From: Motacilla alba alba
Lineage: Eukaryota; Chordata; Aves; Passeriformes; Motacillidae
Direction: 5' to 3'
Assembly (NCBI RefSeq): GCF_015832195.1
Contig: NC_052018.1
Location: 38,321,052 to 38,385,051 of the forward strand
DNA: 64,000 nucleotides
Shown piece after piece: positions 12,721 to 25,142 of the stretch. How positions within the stretch are numbered: the stretch's first letter is position 1; each line of letters opens with the position of its first letter. Below the pieces are notes generated by a model. That model searched no databases and was not told the DNA's origin. It worked only from the letters and a program-made list of their open reading frames with translations. A program made the position numbers and the translations under genes.

Positions 12721-14883
12721 AGCCATAGTATCTGAGGCATAACAAACAAAAAGAAGAGCTAGAGGAAGCCATCTGATGGAGGGACAGAAAGTTTTCTTCT
12801 GTCTCAATGAAGTGTCCTAGGGACTAATTTTACATAAATGGAAGGTATTAACTAAGCTAAACCTCATTTCTATTAGATTTTTTTGCACCTGCCCTTTGAA
12901 GCCCTAGTAATGCATGGAATGCATGAGAAAAGAATTCATCAAAAAGGCACTCTGAGGAGAAATCTTTTCAAAACGGAAGAACTTTTTTACTCTGATAGGT
13001 CCTTTTAGTATTTTGAAGACAAGTAAGCCTTTGAATTAGTAAAAATGATTGACATGTGAATTTATTCAAAGCTAAACGTAAATGGTAGTCAAAAATGTCA
13101 CTTTGATGCATAGGTATTTAAAACCTCAAGTTATATTTTTATTGGCTCTCTCTCTCCTGATATTTTTTGGGTAGCATCAAAACTAAGGTCTCCAGATCAA
13201 GAGATTAATGAAATAGGGTACAGGACCACCCTGGACTGTGGCACAGCTTCACTCTGGGCTGCCAGTAGTTCTCACTGCCCAAGTAACAGTTTCACCAGAG
13301 CAGAGCCCAGGTGCAAGAATAGCATGAATAAAACAAGAATGAAACATCAACAAATGGGAGATTAGGATCCCTGTGCAACATATGGCAAATCAATGAGATA
13401 ATTTCCTAGCATCACTAGGACCCAGCTACTCATTATCATAATGGTTCGTTTCTAGCTGCCATGCTGTCCCATATAATTCCAGATTTGAATTAGACAGTCT
13501 ACCTCCCTGGAAAGAGATGGAAACCCAAAACAGTTTCAGGAAACTGAAGGCCAGTCAGAGAGGGTAGATAAAGCCTCTGAAGTGAGGATAGGGCTTCAGT
13601 TCTTGGTTGCTACATCTCCATGGCTGGATTTAGCACTTAATTATCCAGTCTCTGGTACATGCCAAGGCCATATCGAAAATCAATAATGAGAGAAAACATG
13701 CAAAAGTTACTACCCACTCTGTAACTTCCACATAAAGGAAACCCCATGAGAGTTAGCTGTCTGAGTGCCCTGGGTAAGCTATCATGTATCCCAACTCTAA
13801 ATCAGGATGTGTCAAGGATTCACAGCCCCTAACCTTCTCTGAAATTAGATCTCTAAATTCATCCTTTCAACAGGAGATACATGTAAAGAAGGATCAAAGA
13901 GATCACATGCACTTTATCTAATAATTGAGCAGTGTCATAATGATATGACAAAGTGTGGTGCCTGCAGACTGAGATACCAGCTCTTCCAGGAAAAGAAGGC
14001 CACTCAGTGTCTTCCAAGAAAAATCTCCATTTTACTCAAAAAACCAGTCCCAGAGAAGTGTCATAAACAAGACTTTCAGAGGAGAAGGAGGGGATTACTG
14101 AAAAGGAAAGGTGCATCAGGAGGGAAGGGATGGTACAGTACCAGAAGTGACTTCAGAGGTAATTTTCAACTAGCCTTATCCTAACCAACCTTTTCCCAGG
14201 CAAGCAGCTGCAGCTCAATGTGTCTGGTAACATATGAATACCAATACATAAGTCTCTCCTTCCCCACACCAACCCTTTTTAGAGGTTAAAAATATCATGT
14301 TGGCCTTTTTGTAATCCCTTCCCACAGCCCAGTAGTGTAGAGTCAATCTTAGTCTTTCTATGCCTTTCTCACCCAAGAGATATGTAGCATTTCCACAAGT
14401 TTTAGAAAAGTAGGCCACCCGTCAAATCACAGGAAAATAAGGTGAGCCTTATCCATAAGGATGCCAAACAGGTATTACATGTCTGTCCATCAACATCCTG
14501 AACCATGGATAGCCATGATTCAGCTATCAATATACATGAGCAAAGTCAGTCTGTTGTCTTGTTCCGGCATTTACATTAAAAAAGGAGAGAGAGTGAGCCC
14601 AGTAACAGCTGGATGTCATCTCTGTGAGATTTCTTCCTACTTGAAGCAAACAGCTTGTACCAATTTACATCATATTCATTTGCTTACTAATGCTCACTGA
14701 CTTTAGCTAACAAGGACTTCTGTCACCAAAAGGTGCTTTAAATTAAAAATAATAGCAGCAAAACAATAGAACTTAGGTCTAAGCACTGCCAAATATAATA
14801 TATTGTTTTGAAAAAGTATGCTGCAATACTTCAATGACATTTGCACATACATTAGTCTTTGCTAAGATAACTGGCTTCCATGT

Positions 14884-14974
14884 GTATGTATATATATATA
14901 TATATATATTCTGTATGTGTATATATATTATATATAATATATGTATTCTTAATATATATGTAATATATATATGC
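14884..14974. repeat. (TA)n microsatellite and AT-rich tract
   Basis: Contains about 20 bp of pure TATA repeats at 14886-14909, then imperfect TATATA/TAATATAT blocks with G interruptions. Confidence 0.9.
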
Positions 14975-17040
14975 AGTCTTAAATTTAAATAACTTGACAG
15001 CATCTGATGTTACAAAAAAAGATAAATTCAGCTTTGCGATTCCTTTGCAAATTCAGCTTCTTAATCCTATTAAAAAGACACAAGTGTAAAAATGGTATTA
15101 GCTATTTTAAATGCTTACTTAGTGCAGACTTTTCTTCCCTTTTCAATAATTATTTAGATACTTTGCTATAATGAAAGCAGGTAATATTTCTAAGGTATAT
15201 CTTCTTGCTTTTTCAGCAAATAATTCAAAGCAGATGACACAGGTCAAGCATTAGTTTTCATACACGATTTTCAACAATCCAGCAATTAATGTCATAAAAT
15301 CCATAAGAAATTTTTATAACAGTACAGATAAATGTGAAGAGATTTTCCCCCCATTCATTGTGAGGAGTGTAAAATCACAAAAGGTAACTCTTTTCTCCTG
15401 CTTCTCTGACATAATCCCTTCACCAGGTGGTTTTTTTTTTTTCCTGCCATTCAGCTCCCCCTTAGATTGCACTGCCAACAGAAAGATTTTGACATTATTT
15501 TCAATACACTCCATTAGTTTGTAACGCTGGTGTTAACTGGACATTCCATGTGAGCCTGACATTCTGCTCTTCTGTATTCAACAATTCCCTCCACTGTAAA
15601 CGCACTTTTTTTTCTTGTTTGTTTTGATTTGTTTTGACCAACACTAATGACTTCTGCACTTAAGACTGGTCTCCCTGACTCATAGTTTGTTGGTTGTAGA
15701 TAGACATTGCTTTTGTTGTTGCTGTATAGTAAATATTCCTTCCTCGTGATCATCTTCTGCTTACCCTGCAGGGAAGCATGGGTGCTGCTAGGTAAGTGTT
15801 AATGGCTGATGCCAGCTGGGGAGAAACTGAAGTAGAGCATAGTGCTACAAATATCTTCCTACCTCATGGATGAGAAAATATCCCTCAACGGCAGCTCTGC
15901 ACAAGGCAACAAACATGGACAACTGCAGAGGGAATCTGGTGTTGCGACACTCAAGTAAGTACTGCAAGAAAGGTACTGCCTGGAAGTCATCCTACTGTTA
16001 GGAAAGCAGTTTCATGGGATAGGAGGCAGCTTGTGGCTGAGACTTGCAACAAAGAGCACACAGCATAATTGGGATGCTTTTGCCAGCAAGTAAAAGGCAT
16101 AAAAGAGGATTCACCTCTTGCACAAATTTAGGTAATGTAGGCATTGAGACAATTATTTCTCTTGAAAAGAGCACTACAAAGAAATGCCTGAAAGCTATTT
16201 TTTATTCTCCTTCCCTGCCTCCATTCCTGCTATTGGCAGTGGATGAACTGAAGTGTAGGGAACCTATGTGGTAAAGAGCAGCTTTTCCCTCCACAACAGC
16301 AATGAATCATTTCTCCACAGCACTAAGTGGTTAAGGCCTAGTAATATTAAAGTAGAATCCTCATTAGGAATACCTCTCAGTGCCTTGCTGGCCCAATTTC
16401 TTCAGGTAGGCATATTGGCCTGGATTTTAATCTAGCCCTGCCTTTTTCTCCGGCAGCCCATGAGGGTACAAATATTGTCTAGTGGCAAAGGAGACACTTC
16501 TATTTTGTATAGATTAATATAAGGGATGACTTACGGGCTCCTCCAGTAAACAAATCAGGAGAGAGACCTGGAATTAAATGGCCTGGGGGCAAGAGCCCTG
16601 CAACTCTTTCACTTTCTGAACAAAATCCTAATCACCCAATCACTTAAAAAATGCCATTTTTGAGTGGTCTTCAGGAGGTATCTAGTGATTTTACTAAGTT
16701 TCTTCCAGGCAAATCAGATTTCTCATGCAATGTTCTATGTGAAAGACCAGGGGAATAACACATTTAATTTATAACTATGACTGAAAAGAACATGCTGGAG
16801 AGAACAAATCTGAGATTCCTGCACCTTCTTGCCGCTAAGCTACACATGTTCTTGGCACAGGCTGTTTGTCCCCGAGAAAAGGAAATTAAAACATTTTACA
16901 GCAGATATGTTAAAATGGACATGCAGCCCTTCAGGAAGACAGTGGAAGTTGGCATAGTAACAGAGGTTGAAGAACAGTCAAGAAATTGCCTGAGTAATGT
17001 TTCTACAGACATGAAATGAGAGGGATCAATGTGGACACAT

Positions 17041-17072
<32 letters not shown>

Positions 17073-17089
17073 CATCTATCTATCTATCA
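17041..17089 (+). repeat. (TCTG)n(TCTA)n tetranucleotide microsatellite
   Basis: Compound tetranucleotide array of about 12 units, TGTCTGTCTGTCTGTCTG turning into TCTATCTATC with one TCCA interruption. Such arrays are usually length-polymorphic. Confidence 0.95.
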
Positions 17090-17237
17090 TTCAGTCTAAC
17101 CTCTTGCAAGCCAGGTTTGAATGTTTAAGTAAAAATAATGGATGATTTTTCTTCTCAGTGAGACAGTATCTTTGGATCAGGAAGTTTGTTCCTTAATGTA
17201 AATTCATGGTTTTCTTAATAATTATAAGGAAGTAGTC

Positions 17238-17396
17238 ACAGAATCACAGAATGGGTCAGGTTGGAAGGGACCACAGTGGGTCATATGGTCCAACCTCACT
17301 GCTCAAGCAGGGTCATCCTGGACCACACTGAACAGGATTGCATCCAGATGGTTCTTGAATATCACCAGTGAGAGAGACTCTACATCTCTAGGCAAT
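17238..17396 (-). mobile_element. CR1 LINE 3' end fragment
   Basis: Reverse-oriented CR1 tail: AATCACAGAATGGGTCAGGT then TGGAAGGGACCACAGTGGGT, the reverse complement of the CR1 3' UTR and terminal octamer repeat, followed by about 110 bp of the upstream CR1 region (the piece that encodes the SPSLEVF-like end). It is 5'-truncated, as is typical for this family. Confidence 0.9.
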
Positions 17397-20300
17397 ATAA
17401 TCACAAGGTAATTTCTATTGCACTTGTTTGATCCTACAGACTCTCATCACTCCTTCTGTTTTGTTTTGGCACAGAAAAAGAGGAAGGCTTTAGTTATGGG
17501 CTTGGGGCTATAATGCCTCCAATTTACAAATGACTTTACATACTCAGAGTCATGGAACTCTAATACCAGTAGCACACATTTGTCTTTGGGCACAGCTATG
17601 GCTCAAAGCACTGTTTGTGTTTTTCACTGTTAGCCATGTTATGATTCATCAGAGGACCTCTATGTTGTAGTTTTTTATTATTAATTATTATTAGCAGCAC
17701 AGCTCTACAACTGGTTATTTTGTTCAATCAAATGCAGAAGCCTTGGTCTATGGATGAATAGATTTTCTATTCCTGATTTAGCTCTTCTGGCACCAGGAAT
17801 TATGTCTTACTTTGTCCAAGATTCATTTGGCTGGCTACACAAGTTTTGCCTGGCTGTATCACATCTTTTTTCATAATCTATCAAGACATCAGTTATTTTT
17901 TAACTTGTGGTTCTTTTTTGGTCATTTTAATTAGACATTTATTTCACCCAATTTGTATGGTATAAGTGCTAAAATCTGCTATCACTATATGAGAGTTAAA
18001 GAGAGCTAGTCTAGAATCATCTAAGAGTAAATACCATCACAGTTCATGTCTTATTTTCAGGCTTTTATTGTAAAATTCTCCTTTCATGTCTCGATTTTAA
18101 GTCTGCTTGAATGAGTTGTATATTACCAGTTGCTTTCCCATCTGTCTCAATTTAGTCTCTTTGACAAATTCCAATCTGGCCTGAGGAAAAATCAGAGTAC
18201 TGAAACCACTCTACACTACATTATTAGGTATATTATATTAACAGTGTCTCTTTACTTAAAAAATCTTCACACTCCTTAACTCCCCTGCCAGAAATGTCTT
18301 GTGGATCCCTACAACTTAGACTGAGACACTGTGAATGACTTCACAGCTCTCTTTCCACTCCCTCCCATCTTCTGACTTCTCACCATGTACCAAAGCGAGG
18401 GTTTTCATCCATAATTTCTAACCTTTCATAGTCTTGTTGGACGTAACAACATCACTCCTTTCACTTTCAAATTGCCTAACCCTTTTCCACCCTGAAAGTG
18501 CTCTGAGAATTTCATGGATATTATAGACATGCAAATTTTACTCATTTTGTTTTGTCCCAACAGATTTGGCTCTAAATGCATGTGCCAATTATTGTAACTT
18601 AAAAGTCTCAAAAAACCAAATCCAGAGGAAAAACTCTTACAAAATTAGCTTGCATTCTGTCACAACTCTTTCATCAGGATATTGCAGTTTGTATGCCTGT
18701 GGCTTGATCCTTTATATTTTTCAAATACCTATATGAAATGTGTTGCAAAAAATGGGGAGCCCTGTTACACTTTGGGTTTCACAGGCCATTTGTTAGGTGA
18801 GGTTTTTCTTTTTTTTTTCCCCTGTAAATCGTTGTATTCCCTCCCCAATCCATTTTTTCAGGAACTTTAATTGCAGAACTGCCTATTTCCTAGTAAATAG
18901 AGGGCTGCACTATGCAAACAGTAAAGATCTCTGTTTAATTGTTGGCTACATTTGAAACCCTTAAGGGAATATAAGAAAAAACATAGGTGGCAGCCCAGGA
19001 TTTCTTGTTTTACTAGAAGTTCTTTTTAGACTAAGGCTTTTGTGTAGTCACGGAAATCTCAAATCTACCAAATGTAGGTCCACTACAACCTAGCGGGGAA
19101 AAAATTCACCTGTGTCCATATATCAGTTAATTGATCAGAAGTACAATCCTAACAGGTCCTGAAGATGGAGAAAACCTGTTGTGATAGGTGCTCAGCAAAT
19201 CATAGCACCAACTCTCTGAATATCCCTGCAGCACCTGCTGCCAGAATGGCTCTTGGGCAAGAATTCGTATTACACTTTTCTAAAACAGCACTTGTCATTC
19301 TGTACGGAATTTGTTCTCTTCCATGAGAACCTCAAATGCCACTTGTTTAAAATAAAACAAATAAGAGAAACAGCCCAACCAACAAACAAAATCCACCAAA
19401 GACCAAATGCATATCATGAACGCATCAATTTTAAACCACATGCAGGGAAGCAATGAATTAAGGATTTTTTGGCTCTAACATGTCACAAACATAGTTTTAT
19501 AAGGTGAAATGACCATTTTTTGTCTGAGTTGCCCTTCACTCCTTTCACACAGCCAGTGAACTGCTTCACATCATTACTGGGCAACAGAATGTTGGCTGAA
19601 CCTGCCCTTGTGGCAGGGTGTTCCTGTATCACCTGGCATTATGGCTGTAGTGACATGATCACCCTCCCAGCAGTAACCCAAAAGTCACGGAATTTAAATC
19701 ACTCTCAAAATTGCTGTATATGAATTACTTAGAAAGTTAAGGACAAATTATTATTTTTTTTTTATTTCAACTACTAACCAATAAATGTAAAAAAATACCA
19801 ACAACAAAACAAAAATAAACCCCGTTCATCCCCCACATTAAAGCAATAGATTTGTAACATTCAAAACAGTGGAAACTATTCATTGAATATTATTATTAGT
19901 GGAAAAACAAATTTAATTTAAAATCACTTTTTCAAACTCCCTCAGTGGCTGCCAGATAATTCAAGCTTAAACAAATATAAAAAAAACTCATTTTAAATTG
20001 AAAGTAATACAGACAGAGCTCAATTATTGAGATATTAAGGGCAACATTCAATTTGAGATACATTTAAGCATCTTTGCCTCCTGAAGATTTTACATGACAA
20101 GGCTTTAGATAAACATGGTTTTGCAAACAGCAACTATCATATCTGATCACATAACCTCTGGACTAAAGCAGTATGTCAGCAAATATTTCTGATTATTTAA
20201 AATATTAAATAACTGTAATTTACTAGGCGGGTCTTCCTCAGAACAATCACAAAAAAATTCAAGAATTGATATCCACATACAAAAAGCATTTAGATGGCCT

Positions 20301-20764
20301 GTTACAAGTCTCTGAATAATAATAATATTAATAATAAAAAATCACCTCTCTCTGTAATAAAGCCCAGTTTAAATACATTCTGGGATACATGAGTGGTGGA
20401 GGAGCTGCCTTTCTATGACACTCGGCTTACAAGGAAAACTGTAGCAGCCAAGGACAGATAGGGTAGGAATCACTTTACCTATCTTTAGCTATATAGATAT
20501 TAGACGCCATAATTTAAGCTAATCATCTGGCTTCCCTCAATATCTAACGGAGATAAGATTTCCCAGAAGGAGATTCATCCTGCTTTTTTTAGGCATCTCT
20601 CTTCTAGATGCTTGCAGATGAAAAAAGTCAAGAAATATGAGTCTCACTGACAACCTGATAATCTGTCATTAGCAATGCACAATGTCCAAATTCTTTGAAA
20701 TAAATCCAGAACTGAATTTTTCTTTTTTTTCATCATTTAGCCTTTAATTCTCCCTGTGACCCAA
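17397..20764. other. Intergenic, 3' flank of EPHA7, no gene seen
   Basis: Between the CR1 tail and the furthest candidate EPHA7 poly(A) signal. AT-rich with an (AAT)n tract; no frame above 67 codons. It may include 3' UTR sequence if a still more distal poly(A) site is used. Confidence 0.5.
20317..20340 (+). repeat. (AAT)n low-complexity tract
   Basis: AATAATAATAATATTAATAA then TAAA, eight imperfect trinucleotide units just 3' of the EPHA7 transcription unit. Confidence 0.85.
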
Positions 20765-20770
20765 TTTATT
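20765..20770 (-). promoter_or_regulatory. EPHA7: Candidate distal poly(A) signal
   Basis: Minus-strand AATAAA, about 3.08 kb after the stop. It would give a 3' UTR close to the length I recall for mammalian EPHA7. No strong GU-rich element is visible just downstream. Confidence 0.3.
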
Positions 20771-21483
20771 CTTCAGTTCCTCCCATGAGCATCAACTTTC
20801 TCTGGCATTTTTTTTTCTTTCCCTGGACTGTGTTTTCTGAAACCTGGGGAACTGTAACCGATGTCAATATTTTGCTGCTCTACCAGTTACAAATCCATTT
20901 ACATGCATGTGCTCTAAATTGCAGTAATGATCTGAACATGTAGATAAGTTATCTGATTGATTGCGGTTGATCGCGATTGTGCTTTCTGGGTCTACTCTAC
21001 CACTTTCAAATGTGTAAAAATCTGTGGCAACATTAAGGCAGTCAAGGTATATAGATGAATGCTAAAATATATTTACTATTCAAAGAAGATGGCTTAAATC
21101 AAACCACGAAAATTAAGGAAGAAATACCATTAGGGCCCTCACTTGTACGTGTGTGAGCCCAAATCACCACACATGCTTCAAGGCCTCTGTGCTTCAGCAT
21201 ATTAAACAAGTCCTAAAGGTGAAGCCTGGCCTCAATTCTTTTGCATTTAGGGTTTTTAGATTCTCAGCAATACCAGCATTGCTGCATCACACCTTTGATG
21301 ACCAAGCCCTTAGAGACAGTAGCCGAGATTTATAAGGAAGCAGGTGTCTGAACTTTAAGACTCCTAAATTCCTAGGTGGGTGCCTAAAGCAGCAACAAGA
21401 CTGTCAAGCACCCTGCCCAGCTGCCCACAGATGTTCACCTCAGTAGTGAGGCACTTAGCATTTGTTGTAACACAAAACTGATG

Positions 21484-21489
21484 TTTATT
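21484..21489 (-). promoter_or_regulatory. EPHA7: Candidate intermediate poly(A) signal
   Basis: Minus-strand AATAAA, about 2.36 kb after the stop, followed within 25 nt on the transcript strand by a CA and the U/GU-rich run CAGTTTTGTGTT, a plausible cleavage and downstream element arrangement. Confidence 0.35.
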
Positions 21490-21855
21490 AATTGTGTATT
21501 TTTCAATTGTGTTCTAATGGCTACTTGAAGTGCCTTGGCCGAGTGCTTGCGTGGACTAATTCCAATATTGGGCATGCAGTCTACTCTGCGTCTTACTCCT
21601 ACAGATTTTTTAGAAAATTAATTTTAATAGTTAAAAAACCAGCTTGAGCTGCATACGTGAAAATAACTCCGTTACAACTGAATGACAATCTAATACGAAA
21701 TAAGAATAGTCACCATTTTTTTCTTACTCTGCCCAAATCCAGGCAATAAATTAGGCTTCTCAGCATGACTGTAAAGTGCTGTGAATTGTATAAACAATCA
21801 TATATGGACACTGAAAAATAACCCTTATGCACATTGCATTATAGTTCCAAAAATA

Positions 21856-21863
21856 TATTTACA
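21856..21863 (-). promoter_or_regulatory. EPHA7: Pumilio-type element TGTAAATA in 3' UTR
   Basis: Exact match to UGUANAUA on the transcript strand, about 2 kb after the stop. It is transcribed only if the intermediate or distal poly(A) site is used. Confidence 0.35.
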
Positions 21864-23539
21864 GTCTATTACAAAGATTACAAATGGAAGTGTCTATGTA
21901 TCGGGATTACGTTAGTTAAAAGCTTTTTACAGATTTTCTTCAACAAAGGTGGGTGGGGACAAAAAAATTAGTATAACCAAACTGATTTGTCTAGTGAAAC
22001 AAATAAATAAAATGACAAATATAACACTGTACAGTGATTTAAAAAGGGGGAGAAAAAAGGAGGGGGAGAGGAAAGGATGCATTTAAGTTTTTGATAACTA
22101 TCTTTGGTCCTAAATGTGGGAAAACACATTATGTAGCACTGAATATACATGTTTGTTTGTGATGCTCTGCAAGTAAAATAGAAAAATATAGTGCATTTTC
22201 AATGTATTCAGAGCTCACTACACATAAATGTGTGTACAAAACAAGACAGTATAAATAAAATTTACAAGTTTTACAAAGGAACATTTACAAGGTTTTTCTT
22301 TTGTTTTTTATTTTTTTTGTGTGGATGCCCACATTATCAAACCAGACCAATTTATGACTGATCCCTGGGATCTTTCTCTATCAAAATCAATAGAAGCAGC
22401 CCAATTCTCTTTGGAAGTACAGCATTTCATTGCTGGGGTAGTTCACAATTTTCAGATTTTTTTTTTTTTTTAAGCATTTCTCTCTGGTTCATGTACATTC
22501 TTGCAATACCTGTAAATACTCTCTTCATTATTGCTTATGGTAATTAAATATTTTGATCAAACAAAATTTATAACTAAGAAAATGGTGTAAAAAGTTATTC
22601 CGTTGAGCAACTACCTTTGCATCTCTGTTCCTGATGAATGACTGTTGCGTCTGTGTGACCACGCACACGCATGTTCATTCAGAGCACCAAAAGCTTGTAA
22701 AAAAATTGAAAATTCTGAACTGCCCCTGGTCTCATGCTCTACAGTTGTCATATAAAAGCTATGTCCTTATTCTGACAGCTGGACTGCATACGGCTTAAAC
22801 TCATAGAAAATATACACCAGCTATTTCTCTTAGATTTGCTAATGCAGAGTACTGAAAAAAAACGTGATGTGCTCAGATTAAATGGTTTAGGTAACACTGG
22901 AGAACTGCACCCATACTCTGAGACACTCCTACAATCACTTGTCCATTCAATGCTGTGTCTCAGCAGGTTTACAGTTGTAGATCTACGTCTTAGAATATAT
23001 CTCAGTTTAACTCTAGTCCATTAAAATCATCTTGCAAACAATTTGCTAAAAGTGCCTAGAACTACTTAGGGGTCATTATTGCTTTTCTTTTTCTTACTTT
23101 TTTTTTTTCTCTTTTATTTTCTTTTAAAAGATAGCATATGTATAACCTTAAAAAATTCTTTAAAAAATATCAGAGCTCTTGGCAACTTGCATTTTCCTGA
23201 CTCCCTGCCAATTAGCTAGCCATGTCAATACGGTGTTGACTTAACAAAAGGAAATGGCACAAAGGGATACCAAAGTTTGGATAGATATACATTGCTTGGT
23301 CATGCTTCTTAAATCTCTAGGAACTCAAATTCAGAGGTACCCAGTGTAGTAATGTGTCATTGAATTAGCACTAAAAAGGTCCAAAGATATAAACATTATA
23401 CTAAAAGAAAGTCTTTATGAAGAATAAACACAAATGATTAAAAAAAGATTCAGAAATCACAGATTTAAGGAAAATATTTTGTTGAATTCAACAATAATAT
23501 CATGATTTTATCTGACAAATATATTCTTTTTAAAATTTT

Positions 23540-23547
23540 TATGTACA
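23540..23547 (-). promoter_or_regulatory. EPHA7: Pumilio-type element TGTACATA in 3' UTR
   Basis: Matches the PUM-binding consensus UGUANAUA on the EPHA7 transcript strand, about 300 nt after the stop. Its function is inferred from the consensus only. Confidence 0.35.
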
Positions 23548-23601
23548 TTTAAAAAGTCTATTAGATAAAAAGGAGGTTAGAGAGCTCAAGGTGTTTGTAT
23601 G

Positions 23602-23627
23602 TTTATTCAGGTAGTACTTTGTTTATT
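23602..23627 (-). promoter_or_regulatory. EPHA7: Candidate proximal poly(A) signals (two AATAAA)
   Basis: Two minus-strand AATAAA hexamers, 20 bp apart, about 220-245 nt after the stop codon. They could make a short-UTR EPHA7 transcript. No clear GU-rich downstream element was checked, and AATAAA is frequent by chance in AT-rich DNA. Confidence 0.3.
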
Positions 23628-23848
23628 GTCATTGCTGTTTTCCTTGCCACCACTGGTGGATCCTAATTCCCTTTTCATAAATTCTGGTGGCACTTAGGAG
23701 TTCAAGTCTGTAGGTGCTTCTTGTAGCTCTTCTATTCACTGCAGGAAGGACCCAGGAAATCAAGTGTCTTCTAGCAGCACTTCATATATACTGAAGGCCA
23801 GTGCTGTTCTCTCAGTCTGTCACCTCCCTCATAAGGGAGAAATGTCTA

Positions 23849-23963
23849 TCACACTTGGATGCCAGTGCCGTGTAAATGTAGCATTTGTGCTCTCATAGTC
23901 TGAATGCTGCTCATGATTTTCTTTTGATGACCAACCAACGTGATCCCTAAACTCATCACATCC
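23849..23963 (-). CDS. EPHA7: EPHA7 exon 17: C-terminus with PDZ-binding motif and stop
   Basis: Coding part of the last exon, residues 515-552 and a TGA stop at 23849-23851. It completes the SAM domain ([20 protein letters not shown], then [14 protein letters not shown]) and ends in the class II-type PDZ ligand GIQV. That ligand can recruit PDZ scaffolds at the membrane (family knowledge). The acceptor is CTTCCCCAG/GGATGTG. The first G completes Glu515 with GA from exon 16. The length and end of the C-terminus match EphA7 exactly, which supports this being the true stop. Confidence 0.97.
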
Positions 23964-24145
23964 CTGGGGAAGATAAATGCGTACATTGTTAATTTTTCAA
24001 CTTAGACTGCTATTGTATGGTATTCAACTGTGAGTCAAAGCTACACAGAAGTTTGGACTACGGGGTTCTGACACGGAAGCCACGCCGTAACCTCAGCTCA
24101 GTACTGGGAAGTTTCATACAGGCACTGTTCAACCTCTCAGCGACA

Positions 24146-24181
24146 AGTGCAATTACATGACAGGTGTCATGCAATTGCACT
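24146..24181. repeat. Near-perfect inverted repeat (17-bp arms, 2-nt spacer) in intron 16
   Basis: Left arm AGTGCAATTACATGACA at 24146-24162, spacer GG, right arm TGTCATGCAATTGCACT at 24165-24181. There is a single A/C mismatch, which becomes a G-U wobble in the minus-strand (EPHA7) transcript, so the RNA stem is fully paired. It lies 185 bp downstream of the exon 17 side boundary, inside intron 16. Confidence 0.85.
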
Positions 24182-24263
24182 GTGTGGGTCTCCACATCTG
24201 AGAAGGAGGTCAGTATATTTTACGTGATCTTATCTGATAATCTTATGGTGTGTCTTTTAAGGA

Positions 24264-24306
24264 CACCCGAAGACAAAGACACTTCTCTTGTAAAATACTT
24301 CGGGTG
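24264..24306. repeat. Short inverted repeat CACCCGAAG/CTTCGGGTG in intron 16
   Basis: Perfect 9-bp arms at 24264-24272 and 24298-24306 with a 25-bp loop. It is about 80 bp from the stronger hairpin. Confidence 0.6.
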
Positions 24307-25142
24307 GTTTTCAGGACAAAGTTATGTATAAATACAAGATTTTGGGGATCATAGTCTGTTTCCAAAGAGATGCCTAGATGCCTTTGCATATTGACACATA
24401 CCCATCATGCAAATGAATGAGGAGCAGCAGTTTCAACTCCTCCCCTACTAATGCTAGAAGCTTGTGGACTCTGACAACAGTTCCCAAGCTATAGTCTGAG
24501 ACCCCTGGTGACACCAGGCAGATAAGAATAGGGTTGAAATCTTGAGAATATTGGGTTAGAAACTTTTTTAGAAACCCACCACTCTCTAAGAGGAATTACA
24601 TGTGCTTGGCAACCACCAGGACAAGAAAGTTGTTTTCAGGGTGACAAGGAGACCTGTTTCAAGATGATAGTACTGATACAGGCCGTATTTGCCTTCAGAA
24701 AATTGTTTTGCTTCTACAGACTTATCCTGATGCAAAGTCCTGTCTTGCAGGACACAGACAGCCCCCAGCCAATTAGAAGAAAATTCCACATCTTCCCAGA
24801 GCACATTGGGAAAAAGGTACCAATCAGGTGGTGGAGGCAAAGTGGTTATTTTCCTATACATACATACTTTGGAAGGGGCCACATTCTCCCTCAAATTCTA
24901 GTCCCTTCGTGTTATTTCAATTGGTCTGAAAGGCAGGGAAAAAAGTGATGCCACACAAAGGTAGCAGGGTATTTGCCCTTTCATGAGATGTTCTAATACA
25001 ACATCATCAGCTGCTAAAATGGCTGATTTGACCCCCAAGTACAATGTTTGTACTCAGAGTAAAGTTTTGGAGTTGAACATTATGTATTGTTGTACCTAGA
25101 AATTCCCTAAATGCAAGTTAAACATGCCCAGTACTAACTTAC

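Larger units (their letters stand above)
12721..17237. other. Intergenic, no gene seen
   Basis: Holds two microsatellites (14884-14974 and 17041-17089). No open frame exceeds 80 codons, and no exon-like block with splice sites was recognised. Confidence 0.55.
20765..23848 (-). other. EPHA7: EPHA7 3' UTR region (3' limit uncertain)
   Basis: Sequence following the EPHA7 stop with no recognisable coding exon. It is rich in U tracts and AUUUA-type motifs on the transcript strand, as expected for a long neuronal 3' UTR. The true end cannot be fixed from sequence: minus-strand AATAAA occurs at 23622-23627, 23602-23607, 21484-21489 and 20765-20770. I recall a human EPHA7 3' UTR of roughly 3 kb, which favours the distal site. 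The proximal AATAAA pair would give a very short UTR of about 250 nt. Confidence 0.5.

Noticed and set aside
24586..24894. 102-codon minus-strand frame in intron 16
   Set aside because: It lies between exons 16 and 17, which join in frame without it; no recognisable domain or conserved Eph sequence.
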